A stretch of 64,000 nucleotides of DNA from the NCBI GenBank assembly GCA_907165135.1, contig OU015567.1, positions 6,081,001 to 6,145,000 on the forward strand, in the 5' to 3' direction. Both the position numbers and the translations under genes were made by a program. Below the pieces are notes generated by a model, which saw nothing but the letters and a program-made list of their open reading frames with translations, was not told the origin of the DNA and did not search any database. This DNA comes from Oikopleura dioica. Taxonomy: Eukaryota; Chordata; Appendicularia; Copelata; Oikopleuridae. This document shows, in pieces, positions 24,361 to 34,559 of this stretch; position 1 is the first letter of the stretch; each line of letters opens with the position of its first letter.

Positions 24361-25641
24361 ATGTTCAGTTTTTCAAAAACCGATAAGTTTGACACTTTGG
24401 GATACGAGGACTGTAAAATCCAAGAAGCTGCTCCTTATTGCAACACTGATGATACTCTTGAATTTCACATTGTTCCGCAAAAGAGATATTTCAAGGCGTG
24501 TGATTCTCGGCTGCATTTTCATATTGAAATTCCTGAAAATCATGTATTGGACAATGACTTTTGTGCGAAGCTCTTCAAAGGGCTTCCTAAGATTGAAATC
24601 GCAGAAGACCCAATTACAAGCAAATCATGTGATTTAGACTCTGCGTTTTCTTCTCATTTCTTGAATAAGTCATTATTCGATCAAACAACAATCGACTCAA
24701 CTTTTCCGATTATGGGCGTCTATGATATTTTCGAAGCTGACCAAGACGACATCGGCAGAAGTATTATTGAGAATCGAAAAATGTATGCGAAGGAGTTTTT
24801 AAAAGAAATCGAATTCGAAGGAAAAACTTACAACACTAAATGGCTGAGATACGAATTCAAAATCCCAATAAATCATGGAATCGCTCGAGCACCAATTATT
24901 TTACCAGCTGGACTTGGAATCCATCTCTCGTTTGAGCGTGCTCCAGCAAAATTTTCGCTTTTAAAAAAGAAGAGTATGCTTGATGCGACTGACGATGTCG
25001 GTGATGTGGTTGAGATTGACTATGATTTTCCGGATCCAGTTGTTAAGCTCGTCAGGCCTGTTTTTAAAGCAATGTTTGTTTTCTCTGAATCATTGGAAAG
25101 GGAAATGAAAAAGTATGCGACTTCGAAATTCGAAACCACGTTCTTGGACTACTGTATAAGAAGACCTACCTTAGACAAAGGCGATACTGATTACACTGTT
25201 AATCTTACTAAAGGAGCGTTCCCGAAATACGCGGTTCTTTCTGTTACCAGTCTCAAACGCTCACATGGAGATTACAAGCAGTCACTGACAAAACTAGAAC
25301 GTGGAAACATAGAGCAAGTTGATGTTCTCGTTGATGGTTCGAGTCTCCCTGGTTACCCCCTTAAAACAGATATGGATTTTTACGAAAATTTCCTTATGAT
25401 GAGCGAACGATATCTCAATCCCTGGAGCTCCGGTGTTTTGCCACAACCACATTATCTCAAAACCAACTTCTTTGTTTTGATCAATTTTGAAATGCTCGGA
25501 AGACGCAATGCTGCTCAACTCGTGGTCAAAATAAAATTCACTCAGTCACTTGATGATAAACACCTTCTTCTGTTCATGCCTATAATTGAAAAAAAACTGA
25601 CAATTACTCCTGAAAATGATGTTACTGTAGAAGCTGTGTAA
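24361..25641 (+). CDS. Putative Polinton capsid protein (F54H12.2-like)
   Basis: An intact intronless ORF of 426 codons. The C-terminal third has the layout I associate with the uncharacterised F54H12.2-type protein family found in animal Polintons and regarded as their major capsid component. A variable-length beta-rich region leads to VDVLVDGSSLPGYPL, an MSERYLNPWSSGVL segment, a hydrophobic strand (TNFFVLINFEMLGRRNAAQL) and a final HLLLFMPIIEKKLTI. Expected function is a jelly-roll capsid shell. The length is shorter than many double-jelly-roll major capsids, so a minor capsid role is possible. The stop overlaps an AATAAA signal (TAATAAA). Assignment rests on pattern memory and context. 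Confidence 0.6.
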   Translation: MFSFSKTDKFDTLGYEDCKIQEAAPYCNTDDTLEFHIVPQKRYFKACDSRLHFHIEIPENHVLDNDFCAKLFKGLPKIEIAEDPITSKSCDLDSAFSSHFLNKSLFDQTTIDSTFPIMGVYDIFEADQDDIGRSIIENRKMYAKEFLKEIEFEGKTYNTKWLRYEFKIPINHGIARAPIILPAGLGIHLSFERAPAKFSLLKKKSMLDATDDVGDVVEIDYDFPDPVVKLVRPVFKAMFVFSESLEREMKKYATSKFETTFLDYCIRRPTLDKGDTDYTVNLTKGAFPKYAVLSVTSLKRSHGDYKQSLTKLERGNIEQVDVLVDGSSLPGYPLKTDMDFYENFLMMSERYLNPWSSGVLPQPHYLKTNFFVLINFEMLGRRNAAQLVVKIKFTQSLDDKHLLLFMPIIEKKLTITPENDVTVEAV

Positions 25642-26340
25642 TAAATCTGATTTAATCTCAACCGTAAAGATTGTTATAATTTTCATCCGACCATGAAATC
25701 TTATTTTGTTTCCCTTGCGACCTATTTGATCCGATCAAAAATACGGATTTTACGGCGTTCAAAGATATGATCTTATCTTTTGTCAGAAGATGTCTCAGTG
25801 AGTATGAAATTTTCTGATCTTGGCGTATATAACCGAGTAAGAGTCAATTTCTATTGTAAGATATTCTTATTTTTAAACAATGAAGATGACAACATGGAAG
25901 AAATAAGAGACGACGATTTTGAAAAAACCCACGAGAGTTTATTAACCTTAAAATGATTCATTATTCTTTAAAACTTTGTTATCCTTGAACAGCATTTATG
26001 CTCGTTTTAATTTTGTTACTGTTTCTTAAAATGATACCGTATTTTATCAGATACTCCTATTACCAAAACTAATTTTTTAACAAATTAAATCAAATAATAC
26101 ATATTTCTAAAATGATCTGATCGGTGAGATTTCAGACAGGACAATGAGATCGTAGGGTATAATCGGAACCGGTGTGTTTGACATCAGAAATCGAATTAAG
26201 GTATGTTATGCAAGGAAAATATATTTAACTCTATTCAGGATCCGGAATCCATTATTGCGAAGAAACGAGTGGAACTTTTTTGACCAAACTATAGGTCCCA
26301 GGTTTGATCCTTTTTGTAAAATTTTTTTTTCAATATTCTC
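25642..26340. other. Non-coding AT-rich stretch inside Polinton
   Basis: No gene is recognised between the capsid-like gene and the 120-bp tandem repeats. ORFs are short and low-complexity. Confidence 0.45.
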
Positions 26341-26655
26341 TTAGAGTTCTTCTCTGACGAATATTCTTTCGCCATCGAGTTTTGCTGCAAGGAGTATCTG
26401 ATAAAAATCCGAAAAAGCAAAATCAAGATGCTCCTGTTGTTCCAAAGGTATTTTTGTCCTTCAGAGTTTTTCTCACGCGAATATTTTTTCGCCTTCGAGT
26501 TTTGATGCAAGGAGTATGTGATAAAAACCCAAATCAGCATAAGCACGATGTTCATGCTGCTCTAAAGGTATTTTTGTCTTTCAGAGTTTTTCTCACGCGA
26601 ATTTTTTCGCCTTCGAGTTTTGCTGCAAGGAGCATCTGATAAAAATCCGAACCAG
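26341..26655 (+). repeat. 120-bp tandem repeat, about 2.6 copies
   Basis: Units start at about 26341, 26461 and 26581; the first two are spaced exactly 120 bp and the third has a 2-bp deletion. Landmarks in each are agagtttttctcacgcgaat, cgagttttgctgcaaggag and gataaaaatccga. Since 120 is a multiple of three, the array is open as a 40-residue repeat on both strands, so a repetitive peptide is possible. It could also be a chance consequence of a minisatellite. Confidence 0.75.
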
Positions 26656-26701
26656 CAGAAACAAACATGAACTATATCAGGAAATTAAGAAGAAAACAAG
26701 A

Positions 26702-27082
26702 GATATTCAGGCTGTTCCTTGATAGCAAAGTATTAAAGAAGGTATTTTAGTCTCGAAAATCACTTACAAAACTTTAAAATCAATTTTTGAAGGCTTTAAA
26801 TCCTGTTCAGCTGCTAAATCAAAATGAAAATGACAAAAAGAAAAGTAAGTGATATTAAGGCTGTTCTTGGATAGCGAAATATTGAAGAAGGAATGAATTC
26901 AGATCAAATGCGATGTCTGCTCACAGTCAGCACCACTACGCAGGCTGTTCTGGGATATCAAAGTATTGAAGAAGAAGTAAGTCTCAAAAATCACCTTCGA
27001 AAAATCAAAATTTTTTTTAGGCTTAAAATTTCGTTCAACCAATATTTGCAACCTTAGTTCTTGGAGAGCAAAGTATTAAAGG
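26702..27082 (+). repeat. Diverged repeat family around GGCTGTTC...TATTGAAGAAG
   Basis: Four imperfect copies of a roughly 35-bp core (ggctgttccttgatagcaaa, then tattaaagaagg) occur at about 26709, 26858, 26943 and 27055, each followed by a similar AT-rich spacer with gtctcgaaaatcac-like sequence. In one frame the cores read RLFLDSKVLKK, RLFLDSEILKKE and RLFWDIKVLKKK, which could be remnants of duplicated mini-exons. No complete gene can be built. Confidence 0.55.
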
Positions 27083-27199
27083 AAGCTTAAATCTCGGTCA
27101 AGAGCTTTGCACCAAACAACTACCAAGCCGCACAAAAAAACAAATAAATTCTGTATCTGCTTATCTGCAAACCAATAGAAATAAAATTATATTATTTTT

Positions 27200-27674
27200 T
27201 CAGTTTATTTTCGAAAAGAGTTTCTTAATTGTCGCAGTATTTTCAATTGCATTTTCTGTGAATAATTTCATAAAAGACAACAATGATTTCTCACATTCGA
27301 GTGACCAAAAAAGAAAAGTGATGGCAAAAAGACCACAGTTAGAATGAGTTCTCATTTGAATTTTCGGGGAAGTGATGAGAGTTCGATCACCCATCTCAGT
27401 TTTGAGAAATAGGTGGAGATTTTCGTATGCACTATTTTTTATGTAGCCGAGAGGGTCCATTATTTCGATAACATCATTTTTTACTATAAGACTTATCCAA
27501 TGCGTTCCATTTGTATGAATTAGAAAGCCAACAGGAAAAGAAAGAATTGTGAATTTGATTAAATCGTCAGCAAAGAAAATTCCCCCAAAATTCGCGAGAC
27601 CGTGCAAAAGCTCTTCAGCGCTAAATAAATTAAAGAATCAGCGATTAACTTATTTCAGACCTTTCGGCGTCCAT
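27200..27674 (-). CDS. Adenain-like cysteine protease of Polinton
   Basis: ATG at 27674; a short first exon joins through a 40-bp GT-AG intron (about 27620-27660) to a 135-codon exon, about 142 residues in all. The catalytic layout of C5/Ulp1-type proteases is visible: His in GTHWISL, Asp in IEIMDPLG, Gln in KIQMR and Cys in SNCGLFA. In Polintons and adenoviruses this protease matures capsid proteins. Its length is shorter than adenovirus protease but within the Polinton range. It is intact. Confidence 0.82.
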
Positions 27675-28023
27675 TTGATCTTCTCTTCTTTCCTGATTTC
27701 TTTTTTGATTTCCTTTTTTTTCCGGCGCCTCTGATCCTCTTTGGGACAAATCGAATTTTACGGCTAAGCTTATTTTTATCAATAAATTTTTATTTCCCCT
27801 TACCAGAGCCCTTTCTTTGGCATCTCTTCAGTCAATTTTTATGAATAATGAGAGAAACAAATTTAAAATCTAACACGTTCGAATATTTACACTGGGTAAA
27901 TTTACAAATCATCGAGAATGATCTGAATATGATCACTCATCGATCTTTAGAACAAGCGAAATGTAGGTCACATGACTCGGTAGCCTAGAATATTATTTTA
28001 AAAAGAATTTATTTTAAAAAATA
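27675..28023. other. Short spacer between Polinton genes
   Basis: A basic Lys-rich reading frame continues upstream of the protease ATG on the minus strand (to about 27750), so the protease could start earlier. Otherwise it is AT-rich with no recognised feature. Confidence 0.35.
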
Positions 28024-28350
28024 TCACCTGAGCGAGACATAAAATTCTCCTCCGCTTATCATATCCCACTGCTCAGCTCCTGATGGCGAGTCAAATTGAA
28101 CCCCGTTTGGAATCGTTAGAAGTATTTTATCCGGATTAAAAACCGATGGATTGATCAGATTGCACCGAATGTCCATAAAATCAAGCTGATCGTCATTTGA
28201 TCGGCAGCAGTAGCTCATAACTGATACATAAGATCCCTGGAGAGGATGTCTGAACCACCATTTAATCATCTTCTCTCCGGGTAAATTTGTAATATCTGCC
28301 GAGTCAGAATTTAAACGGATCAGTCGCATTCTTAAAAAAACCATCTTCAA
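28024..28350 (-). CDS. Polinton unknown protein, 108 residues
   Basis: An intact minus-strand ORF ending in GGEFYVSLR. It lies 8 bp downstream of the integrase stop, which suggests co-transcription. The alternation of hydrophobic and polar residues (KWWFRHPLQGSYVSVMSYCC, DKILLTIPNGVQF) suggests beta structure. A small capsid or penton-type component is an inference from context only; I do not recognise the family. Confidence 0.5.
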   Translation of the reverse strand: MKMVFLRMRLIRLNSDSADITNLPGEKMIKWWFRHPLQGSYVSVMSYCCRSNDDQLDFMDIRCNLINPSVFNPDKILLTIPNGVQFDSPSGAEQWDMISGGEFYVSLR

Positions 28351-28357
28351 CTATCTT

Positions 28358-29819
28358 TCATGAGGGTCTTTTTCGGAGAACAAGATTCAGTTCATTCTCA
28401 TAAAGAGGTCGCAAAAGTTTTCCACGAGGTCCTTCGACACGATAGTAACAAATGTCGCCTGATTTTTGCACTTTCCAAATCGTGTAGAGGTCTTTTGTCC
28501 ATTTCATCATGTAGCCTTTCTCAAATGTTGCTTTTCGCTTTGCTTTTGGACTCGCAATAATAATTGGAATTCGCACCTTATCGCCAACTCCAAACTTACA
28601 GATCAAGTTTTTAGTTTCTGCATTTGGAAATTTTTTATGGTAAAATTCACGAAAATTGTCGATAGTTATATCTATTGGGGCAATCCCAAGCCGGCTATGC
28701 TTCCGTTTGTTTATGTTATCGCTTAATTGAAGATAGACATTTATCCAAGTTTTAGTTCTATTTTCGTCCATAAACTGTTGGATCATTTTTTTAAAAGTTC
28801 GGCTATATAATAAAGATCTATTAACGAAAAAATATTGATATTACATGAAGCGCTCAGCCATCGTAGCTTTGTGAGGTCCTCCGAGCTTGTATTGGACCAT
28901 TCCAAATTGTTCAACGAGAACTTTATTAATGAATCCTTAAAAAATCAACTTATAATCGATACTAGAGAAGTTGACGCTTGCCTTCGACACGCGGCGCGTA
29001 TTCTTTTCCACCATCGCTCGAAAAAGTCGAAGGTATATGCTCCATCGACTCAATTATTTCTTTCAATGAGGCCGCAGTTTCCTCAGAAGTAAGTGTTTTC
29101 TGAGCTTTTACCCAGTTTCTACTGCTATAAACATCAATCACGACTAAAATGTATTTATATCCGCGATTTTGACGACCATACATACTGTAATCACTAAAAC
29201 AATTTTTTTTTTCAGTTTTTATTGAGAAATTTGCTTACATAGTATCAGATTGAATTTGAGTATAAGGGCCATAAACAACTGTTCGTCTACGCTTAAATTT
29301 TCTAATGATACGCCGATGTCGAGATAGAGTTTCTTTTTCACGCAAATAACGCTGTAGATCAGTTGAATAAGCAGTGATCTGTTTCGGATCAATGTAAAGC
29401 TGGTCAAGTTTAATCTTCTTCTGAGGAGGAGTTTGATCCGGAGCTTGCGCTGCCACTGTCGGAGCCGCTGCTGTCGCTCTCGCTGTCTGATCTTCCACTT
29501 GATCCGGAATCCGAATATCGGGCTCCTGAGGTGGTTCCACCTGATTCAAATTGTTTTCGACTTGCCGGGCTGTTTGGAGGGGCGATTTGTCCGATTTTCT
29601 CTTCCTTGTTGTCATCGCATGTGAGTTTTTGCTTCTTTTTGCTTTCTGGATCATCTGGATACCCGTCCTCGTCCGACCTCTTTGCGAGCGGTCGTTTCCA
29701 CGCGCTACTCGAGGAGCTTCCTTCTCCAAGGCGTTGTTCTCGTCTTCGTCCCGCTTTTTTGAGTAGTTTCGAAGCTTTATGACTTTTCTTGTCATTGTTT
29801 CCGAAGTACCCTTGGACAT
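28358..29819 (-). CDS. Polinton integrase (rve family, DDE)
   Basis: Four exons on the minus strand. Exon 1 (29819 to about 29238) encodes a Lys/Arg/Pro-rich N-terminus and the start of the core fold (VVYGPYTQIQSD, first catalytic Asp). Exon 2 has GYKYILVVIDVYS and SDGGKEY (second Asp). Exon 3 has GGPHKATMAERF with the catalytic Glu at D(34)E-like spacing. Exon 4 has the C-terminal domain (VGDKVRIPIII, EKGYMMKWTKDLYTIWKV). Introns of about 45-55 bp with GT-AG borders (about 29190-29237, 28935-28990, 28800-28850) keep the frame. This enzyme inserts the element into the genome. All catalytic residues are present. Confidence 0.85.
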
Positions 29820-30077
29820 TTAGTTTTTTTTCAAGTTTTCCTTAAAGTCATACATTTATCTAAAGTTTATATCTAACCTACCAGTAAATATTCCTTCTTC
29901 AGTCTTGTAGACCTTGCAATGGCGTTTTATCTCAGCGAGTGGAAAAATAACACTTCGTGGCATAATTCTGAATGAGTTATGCCGAGGCAATCCGATGAAT
30001 TCATGAAGTTATTTTTTCACGCCTTTTTATTTACACAAATCAGGATTAAATTCAGAATAGAGTTTTGAAATGCCACA

Positions 30078-30386
30078 ATGGAATTCTTCGCGGAGCTTAC
30101 GGCAACTAGTTATTACCACAAGAACAGAAATTTCTTTTTGGACGGTCAGATAACAGAGATATTGAAACGTCCAAACGATTCCCTCCAAAACTACAAAGCT
30201 GGAGATAAAATTTCGATAAAATTCTCACCGGAAATTGCAGGAGAATTTTCTTGGCTCATTGGAAACAGAATTTGCTTTTTTAAAGCGGTTCGTGCGGAGC
30301 CGAAGAAATTCCCTAAAAACGGTGTTACTCACGAGCTTATCGTCACTGAAGCAAAAAAATGCGTTCTCTCTCTGGCAGAGTCATAG
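30078..30386 (+). CDS. Polinton unknown protein, 102 residues
   Basis: An intact ORF starting MEFFAELTATSYYHKNRNFF, with a central KAGDKISIKFSPEIAGEF that looks beta-rich. Its last 28 bases overlap the ATG of the packaging ATPase in another frame, the kind of tight coupling seen in viral genomes. No recognised family. Confidence 0.55.
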   Translation: MEFFAELTATSYYHKNRNFFLDGQITEILKRPNDSLQNYKAGDKISIKFSPEIAGEFSWLIGNRICFFKAVRAEPKKFPKNGVTHELIVTEAKKCVLSLAES

Positions 30387-31093
30387 ACGACATCAAATTT
30401 CACCACCCCGCATCTATTCAAGTCATCGGCGCAAGCGGGTAAAGTTCTTATCTTTTTTCGAGAATTAAAAATATTTTCAGAACTGGAAAAACAAAATTTG
30501 TTGAAAAGCTGATACGACATCAATTTTTTACAAAAAAAATCAGACATGTTTTTTATTTTGGAGCCATCAATAATTTACCGATCGATTGGGACAACAAGTT
30601 GCCTGATGATATAACTATAAAGTACCAAGAAGGGCTTCCTACAACTTCAGATTTCATAAATGTTCCGAAAAGAAGCGTCATCGTGATTGATGATCAGTTC
30701 AGTGACGCTGTTAATTCACCTGATATCAATAGAGCTTTTACTAACGACAGAAGAAAATTTGATTTTAATCTCATCTTGATTACTCAAAACCCATTTGAAA
30801 AAGGGAAATTTACGACTGGAAATCGGCGTAATACTGAGATCACTGTCTTGCTAAGAATGTACGCCGATCAAAGTCATTTCAAAGTCTTCGGCAAACAATA
30901 TGGCGTGGAGCGCGAGTTAGAAGAAGCTGTCAAGGACATGAAATCAAGACCTGAAGATGTGCATGCCCATATTGTTATAAATGGCAGTATAAAACTCAAA
31001 GATCAAAACTTAAGAGTCATGTCAAATATATTTGGTGATTCTCCTTATTTGCAACCCTCACTTCCGATCTGCTACACTCAAAAACATCATTGA
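30359..31093 (+). CDS. Packaging ATPase of Polinton (FtsK/HerA, A32-like)
   Basis: ATG at 30359. A 41-bp intron (30439-30480) falls inside the P-loop coding sequence; after splicing, the Walker A pattern GxSGTGKT is formed. Walker B is SVIVIDDQF (about 30682), followed by a sensor-like LILITQNPF. About 230 residues, the usual size. It is expected to drive genome packaging into virions. It ends with an AATAAA just after the TGA. Intact. Confidence 0.85.
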
Positions 31094-31174
31094 AATAAAT
31101 CATCCTCTGTTTTTAACCTTGCTTTACTGTATTTATTTGATAAATCATTTTTTGATGAGCAGTTTTTTTCAAAT

Positions 31175-31970
31175 TTAGGACGAATCTTCGGTATCCGATT
31201 CGTATCCTGGAAGGTAGACTGGACTTGGAATTTCTGCTTTGAGCCATCCTAATTCGGGGTCAGCGAGGAGGTCTGGGGTGATTGCAAGGTCTCCAAATTT
31301 TTCTAAATTGATTTTATAATAAGTTTCCAAGGATTTTTTTAACCGTCTACCTTGAATCGAAATCTGAGCCATTTCGAAGAACTCCTGCATCGCCCTACAG
31401 CTACGTCTTTTGAGACCTCCGATGAATGATTTCTTCTCAAAAGTTGGGACGTCATATCGTTGGCAGATTTTGTATCCGAGAGCTTAAATAAATTGGTTTA
31501 TTGATAAAAATTCTGAGCACTTACAAATAACATAAGAATATGTCAAGAAAGCTCGCTCAACGGAGGTTCCTGCTTTTGTTGTCACGTCTTCAAAGTGGCC
31601 GATCAGGTCATCGGCCAGAAGGTCAAATTCCAAATCTCTGCTCGAATTGCAGAGTTTCACATATGAATCAAACCGTTTGTTGTAGAACTCCTCGTTGGCG
31701 ATATCCTGTGTTATCAAGACAGCGATACGATTTCTAAGGAGATCGACTAACTCTCCATAGCCGTAGTCTGATGCCTTTTTGACTCCAGTGTAAGTCTGGG
31801 CCAGTCTTCGAAGAGTTATTCGAGCGCTAAAGTCATTCATTCTCTCAAAGCTCTGAGTGATGCTAAATTTGTCCGAAGGCTTCATTTTATGCAGAACACA
31901 TGCGAAAAATAACACCTCATCAAAATTTTTTGTCTGCCAAGATAATCTAAATAAAATTCAAGACATCATG
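31175..31970 (-). CDS. Polinton unknown alpha-helical protein
   Basis: Minus-strand exons joined by a 44-bp GT-AG intron (about 31482-31526), about 220-240 residues. Segments: SFERMNDFSARITLRRLAQT, ELVDLLRNRIAVLITQDIAN, KRRSCRAMQEFFEMA, and an acidic C-terminus GYESDTEDSS. A further 5' exon or acceptor lies near 31950; the exact start is uncertain. No family is recognised. Confidence 0.5.
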
Positions 31971-32027
31971 TGAAAAACTCATTATAGCGCTGAATAGAAA
32001 TTCGCTTCAATTGTTTAAAAGAAAGAA

Positions 32028-32513
32028 ATGAAAAGAGAGATTTTTCCATATAATTTTTTTATTACCAAATGCAAGAAGCAACCGAATTGTTTGCGAAACC
32101 ATTTACTCGTCCAGCTGATAAGAAGCGACTTTCTCAAAAAAGGATATTTCTCTTTTAAACAGAGATCTGGCTTCTGTGTTCTATTCTCGGCGCCCATTGA
32201 CTTTGTTCGTCCGATATATGTCACAGTCGATCGTTCTGACAGAATAGAAAGATTGGATGAAGGCACACGAAGACGACTCCTTATTCGCAAAAATAGGGGA
32301 TCTCTGAAGATTGCTATTCCTGCGCGAGTTTTCGAACATAACTGTGAATCAAATGTCTGCAAAGATCGGACCAAAATTCTGAAAAATCTACGAGTACTGT
32401 TTCATACTGATTCTTACCTCCCAGATATGGTCATTACTTCAGAGAGTGAAATCGGACAACTCTTTTCCGCAGGTCTCTGGGATCAGCCAAAAACTGTCAC
32501 TTTCCATCAATAA
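32028..32513 (+). CDS. Polinton unknown protein, 161 residues
   Basis: An intact, intronless, basic ORF (MKREIFPYNFFITKCKKQPN..., RPIYVTVDRSDRIERLDEGT, SLKIAIPARVFEHN). The stop overlaps an AATAAA signal (CAATAAAG). It may be a structural or DNA-binding protein; unrecognised. Confidence 0.5.
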   Translation: MKREIFPYNFFITKCKKQPNCLRNHLLVQLIRSDFLKKGYFSFKQRSGFCVLFSAPIDFVRPIYVTVDRSDRIERLDEGTRRRLLIRKNRGSLKIAIPARVFEHNCESNVCKDRTKILKNLRVLFHTDSYLPDMVITSESEIGQLFSAGLWDQPKTVTFHQ

Positions 32514-32754
32514 AGCTTTATCCAAAAAAAATTATGTTGACCCTTATTTATGCATTTATTTTAAAAAAGCATTGATTAGGATATTGAAATTTGAGCGTTC
32601 GGAGCAAAGGGTGTGAACGGCCACCCTCAAGACAACAGAATCCATGTTGCTCGGACTCTGGCACTAAATTCTAATTACGCGATTAGCCTGCCAAAATCAT
32701 AAAAATAAAAATTCAAATTGGTATCTAAAGAGTTTCCTTTATTATCAAAATAAC

Positions 32755-33195
32755 TTAGCTAAGAACAAAAATTTTCAGTACGAAGCAGTATTTCTCACAG
32801 GATCGATCGAAAAGGTCAGCTCGAAGTTTTTTCGTCGCTCTCTTGATGAGTGTTTTTCTGATTTCTCCAGCGTCATTTTTATTCAGATGTCCATCTTTCT
32901 CGATGACTCGTAGAAGAGTTCCAGTCAAACGTAATGCAAGCAAACCATCGACGCTTGAGGACCGCCCATCGACCCAGTGGTATCGATACATTTGCTCATA
33001 GAAACTGATGATCGTATTATGGGCGTCACGCTTAGTCTTTTTTTGTTTTTTGCCGTAATACTTGTTTTTAGCTTGTTTGAAGGCATCTCGAATGTAAGTT
33101 GCTGATCGTTGTTCCATTTCGGTTTCGTACAAGATAAAATCGATTATTTTTTTCAGTGCTTGGTTCTCCTTAAGAAAAATTAACGGCAAAAGCAT
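32755..33195 (-). CDS. Polinton unknown basic helical protein, 146 residues
   Basis: A minus-strand ORF containing EQRSATYIRDAFKQAKNKYY and ALRLTGTLLRVIEKDGHLNK. It is strongly basic with an N-terminal hydrophobic start. Its first codons overlap the end of the upstream membrane protein ORF by 26 bp in a different frame. Unrecognised. Confidence 0.45.
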   Translation of the reverse strand: MLLPLIFLKENQALKKIIDFILYETEMEQRSATYIRDAFKQAKNKYYGKKQKKTKRDAHNTIISFYEQMYRYHWVDGRSSSVDGLLALRLTGTLLRVIEKDGHLNKNDAGEIRKTLIKRATKKLRADLFDRSCEKYCFVLKIFVLS

Positions 33196-33397
33196 TTTTT
33201 GATTTGATTACCGGGGTGATATAAGCCGTCTCATTTTTCGGCAAAATGATTGCTTCACATCCTGCATTCAGCTGTTCTTCCGTGAGCGTCGGAGCGGCAG
33301 TGGTAGTTGCCGCTATTAAGCGAAGTTGGCCGAGATTAAAAATGATAACAAAAAAAAGAATAATCCCTGCAAGAATTCTCTCACGTGTCTCTTCCAT
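33170..33397 (-). CDS. Polinton small single-pass membrane protein
   Basis: 75 residues, MEETRERILAGIILFFVIIF and so on: one N-terminal transmembrane helix, then a Thr/Ala-rich and acidic region with a possible N-glycosylation site (KNETAY). It is the outermost right-hand gene of the element, overlapping the next ORF. Unknown role. Confidence 0.5.
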   Translation of the reverse strand: MEETRERILAGIILFFVIIFNLGQLRLIAATTTAAPTLTEEQLNAGCEAIILPKNETAYITPVIKSKNAFAVNFS

Positions 33398-33789
33398 TTT
33401 ACGGAATGGAATGATATCAAGAATTAAAAAAAAAAGAAACTTTTCTTCGCTTAAAAAGTGTTATTTTTGACACTTTTTTTTGGCTGAGGTTTTTACAAGT
33501 TTTCATGCGTGCATATTAAGAAATACAATCTTGATGGTAATTATTTTATTGCAGTATAATTTCATAGATGGAAACAATTTTTAACAATATGTTAGTGGAA
33601 GGAAGAAATTTCAGTAGAAAATAAAATATAAAGTTTTGACATTTTATGAACCATATAAGGAATTTTAGAAAATTTTAAAATGATTAAACCTGAAAGGCTA
33701 TCATCCGAGTTTTCATTTTACTGGTTCATTTTATGAATAAAAAAATGATTGATCAAATCGTGCAAAAAAACTTGCTTGATCATAAACAC

Positions 33790-34075
33790 GCAGAAAAATT
33801 TGATTCATTTAATCACTTTTAAAGAGACTGTTGAAGATTTCGATTCATTTTATTTAAAAAATAATAGGGAAACTTTGATTGATTTTATCGAGTACTTCGT
33901 TTCTAATTTAAGATGCCGGACAATGATGCCGATTAACAAGTTCAAGTTCTTCAGGATTTCGATTCATTTTATCATTTAGTTTGATAAGTTTTATCATTTA
34001 GTTTTGATAAATGCCGGACTATGATCGTGAAATTGCAGAGGATTACGATTCATTTAATCATTTAAAATATTTCTT
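33790..34075 (+). repeat. AT-rich diverged tandem repeat with GATTCATTTAATCA motif
   Basis: Repeated landmarks are gattcatttaatca (about 33800, 34048), cgattcattttat (about 33840, 33960) and tgccggacwatgat (about 33912, 34012), with spacing around 90-110 bp. No coding potential. Similar motifs occur near 12071. It may represent the right flank of the Polinton or a separate satellite-like repeat. Confidence 0.5.
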
Positions 34076-34349
34076 GTCGTGATCTTGAAGTCGTGGCTTC
34101 ATTGTAATTGGCGATAATGGATCTCTCTTCTAATCAGTTTTTATTTTTTTTCATATTTTTAGTGTGATTGAAATCGCAAGTTGGATTTGTTTATAAGGGA
34201 AAATTTCTCAATAAAACAGCGCCGTTATTTTTTTCTAGGCTGCTTAAATTTGAAAGACCTATTTCTCAAAGTTGATTCTATTGAATTTAGGTTAGGGGTC
34301 AAATAAATTCTGAGACGATCATCTAAAAAAATCTTCTGTGAAATAAGCC

Positions 34350-34500
34350 GCACTTTAATGCAGAGCGTGTGCCCATGCTGAGCGCGTGCCCATGCTAAGC
34401 GCGCGCCTCTTGCGTAGCGCTTGAATATTCTGAGCTTACATGCACGCGCTCAGCAGAGCGACGCGCTCAGCAGAGTAGCGCACTCAGCATATTGAGAAAC
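34350..34500. repeat. GC-rich short repeats (GCGCTCAGCAGAG)
   Basis: Several copies of gagcgcgtgcccatgct and gcgctcagcagag-type motifs give alternating inverted pairs. This GC-rich island differs sharply from the AT-rich surroundings. It is likely a degenerate inverted-repeat transposon. Confidence 0.5.
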
Positions 34501-34559
34501 ATGGGAGTAAAATCAGTATACAAACACATTCTTGCAGAGGTGCGACTTAAATTGAATGC

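Larger units (their letters stand above)
18658..33397. mobile_element. Polinton/Maverick virus-like DNA transposon
   Basis: The span holds the hallmark Polinton set: protein-primed family-B DNA polymerase, retrovirus-type integrase, adenain-like cysteine protease, FtsK/HerA-type packaging ATPase and a capsid-like protein, plus about seven unknown ORFs on both strands. At about 15 kb it has the usual size for such elements. Several genes have introns of the host's size class. I could not find long terminal inverted repeats or a 6-bp target duplication by eye, so the coordinates are only the outer coding limits. The polymerase and the gene at 23340 show apparent frameshifts, so this copy may be immobile. 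Confidence 0.85.

Noticed and set aside
29433-29782. Plus-strand Cys/Arg- and Leu-rich ORFs
   Set aside because: Shadows of the integrase N-terminal exon on the minus strand.
18460-33600. Terminal inverted repeats of the Polinton
   Set aside because: Comparing 18460-18657 with the reverse complement of 33400-33600 by eye shows no convincing match; boundaries are left open.
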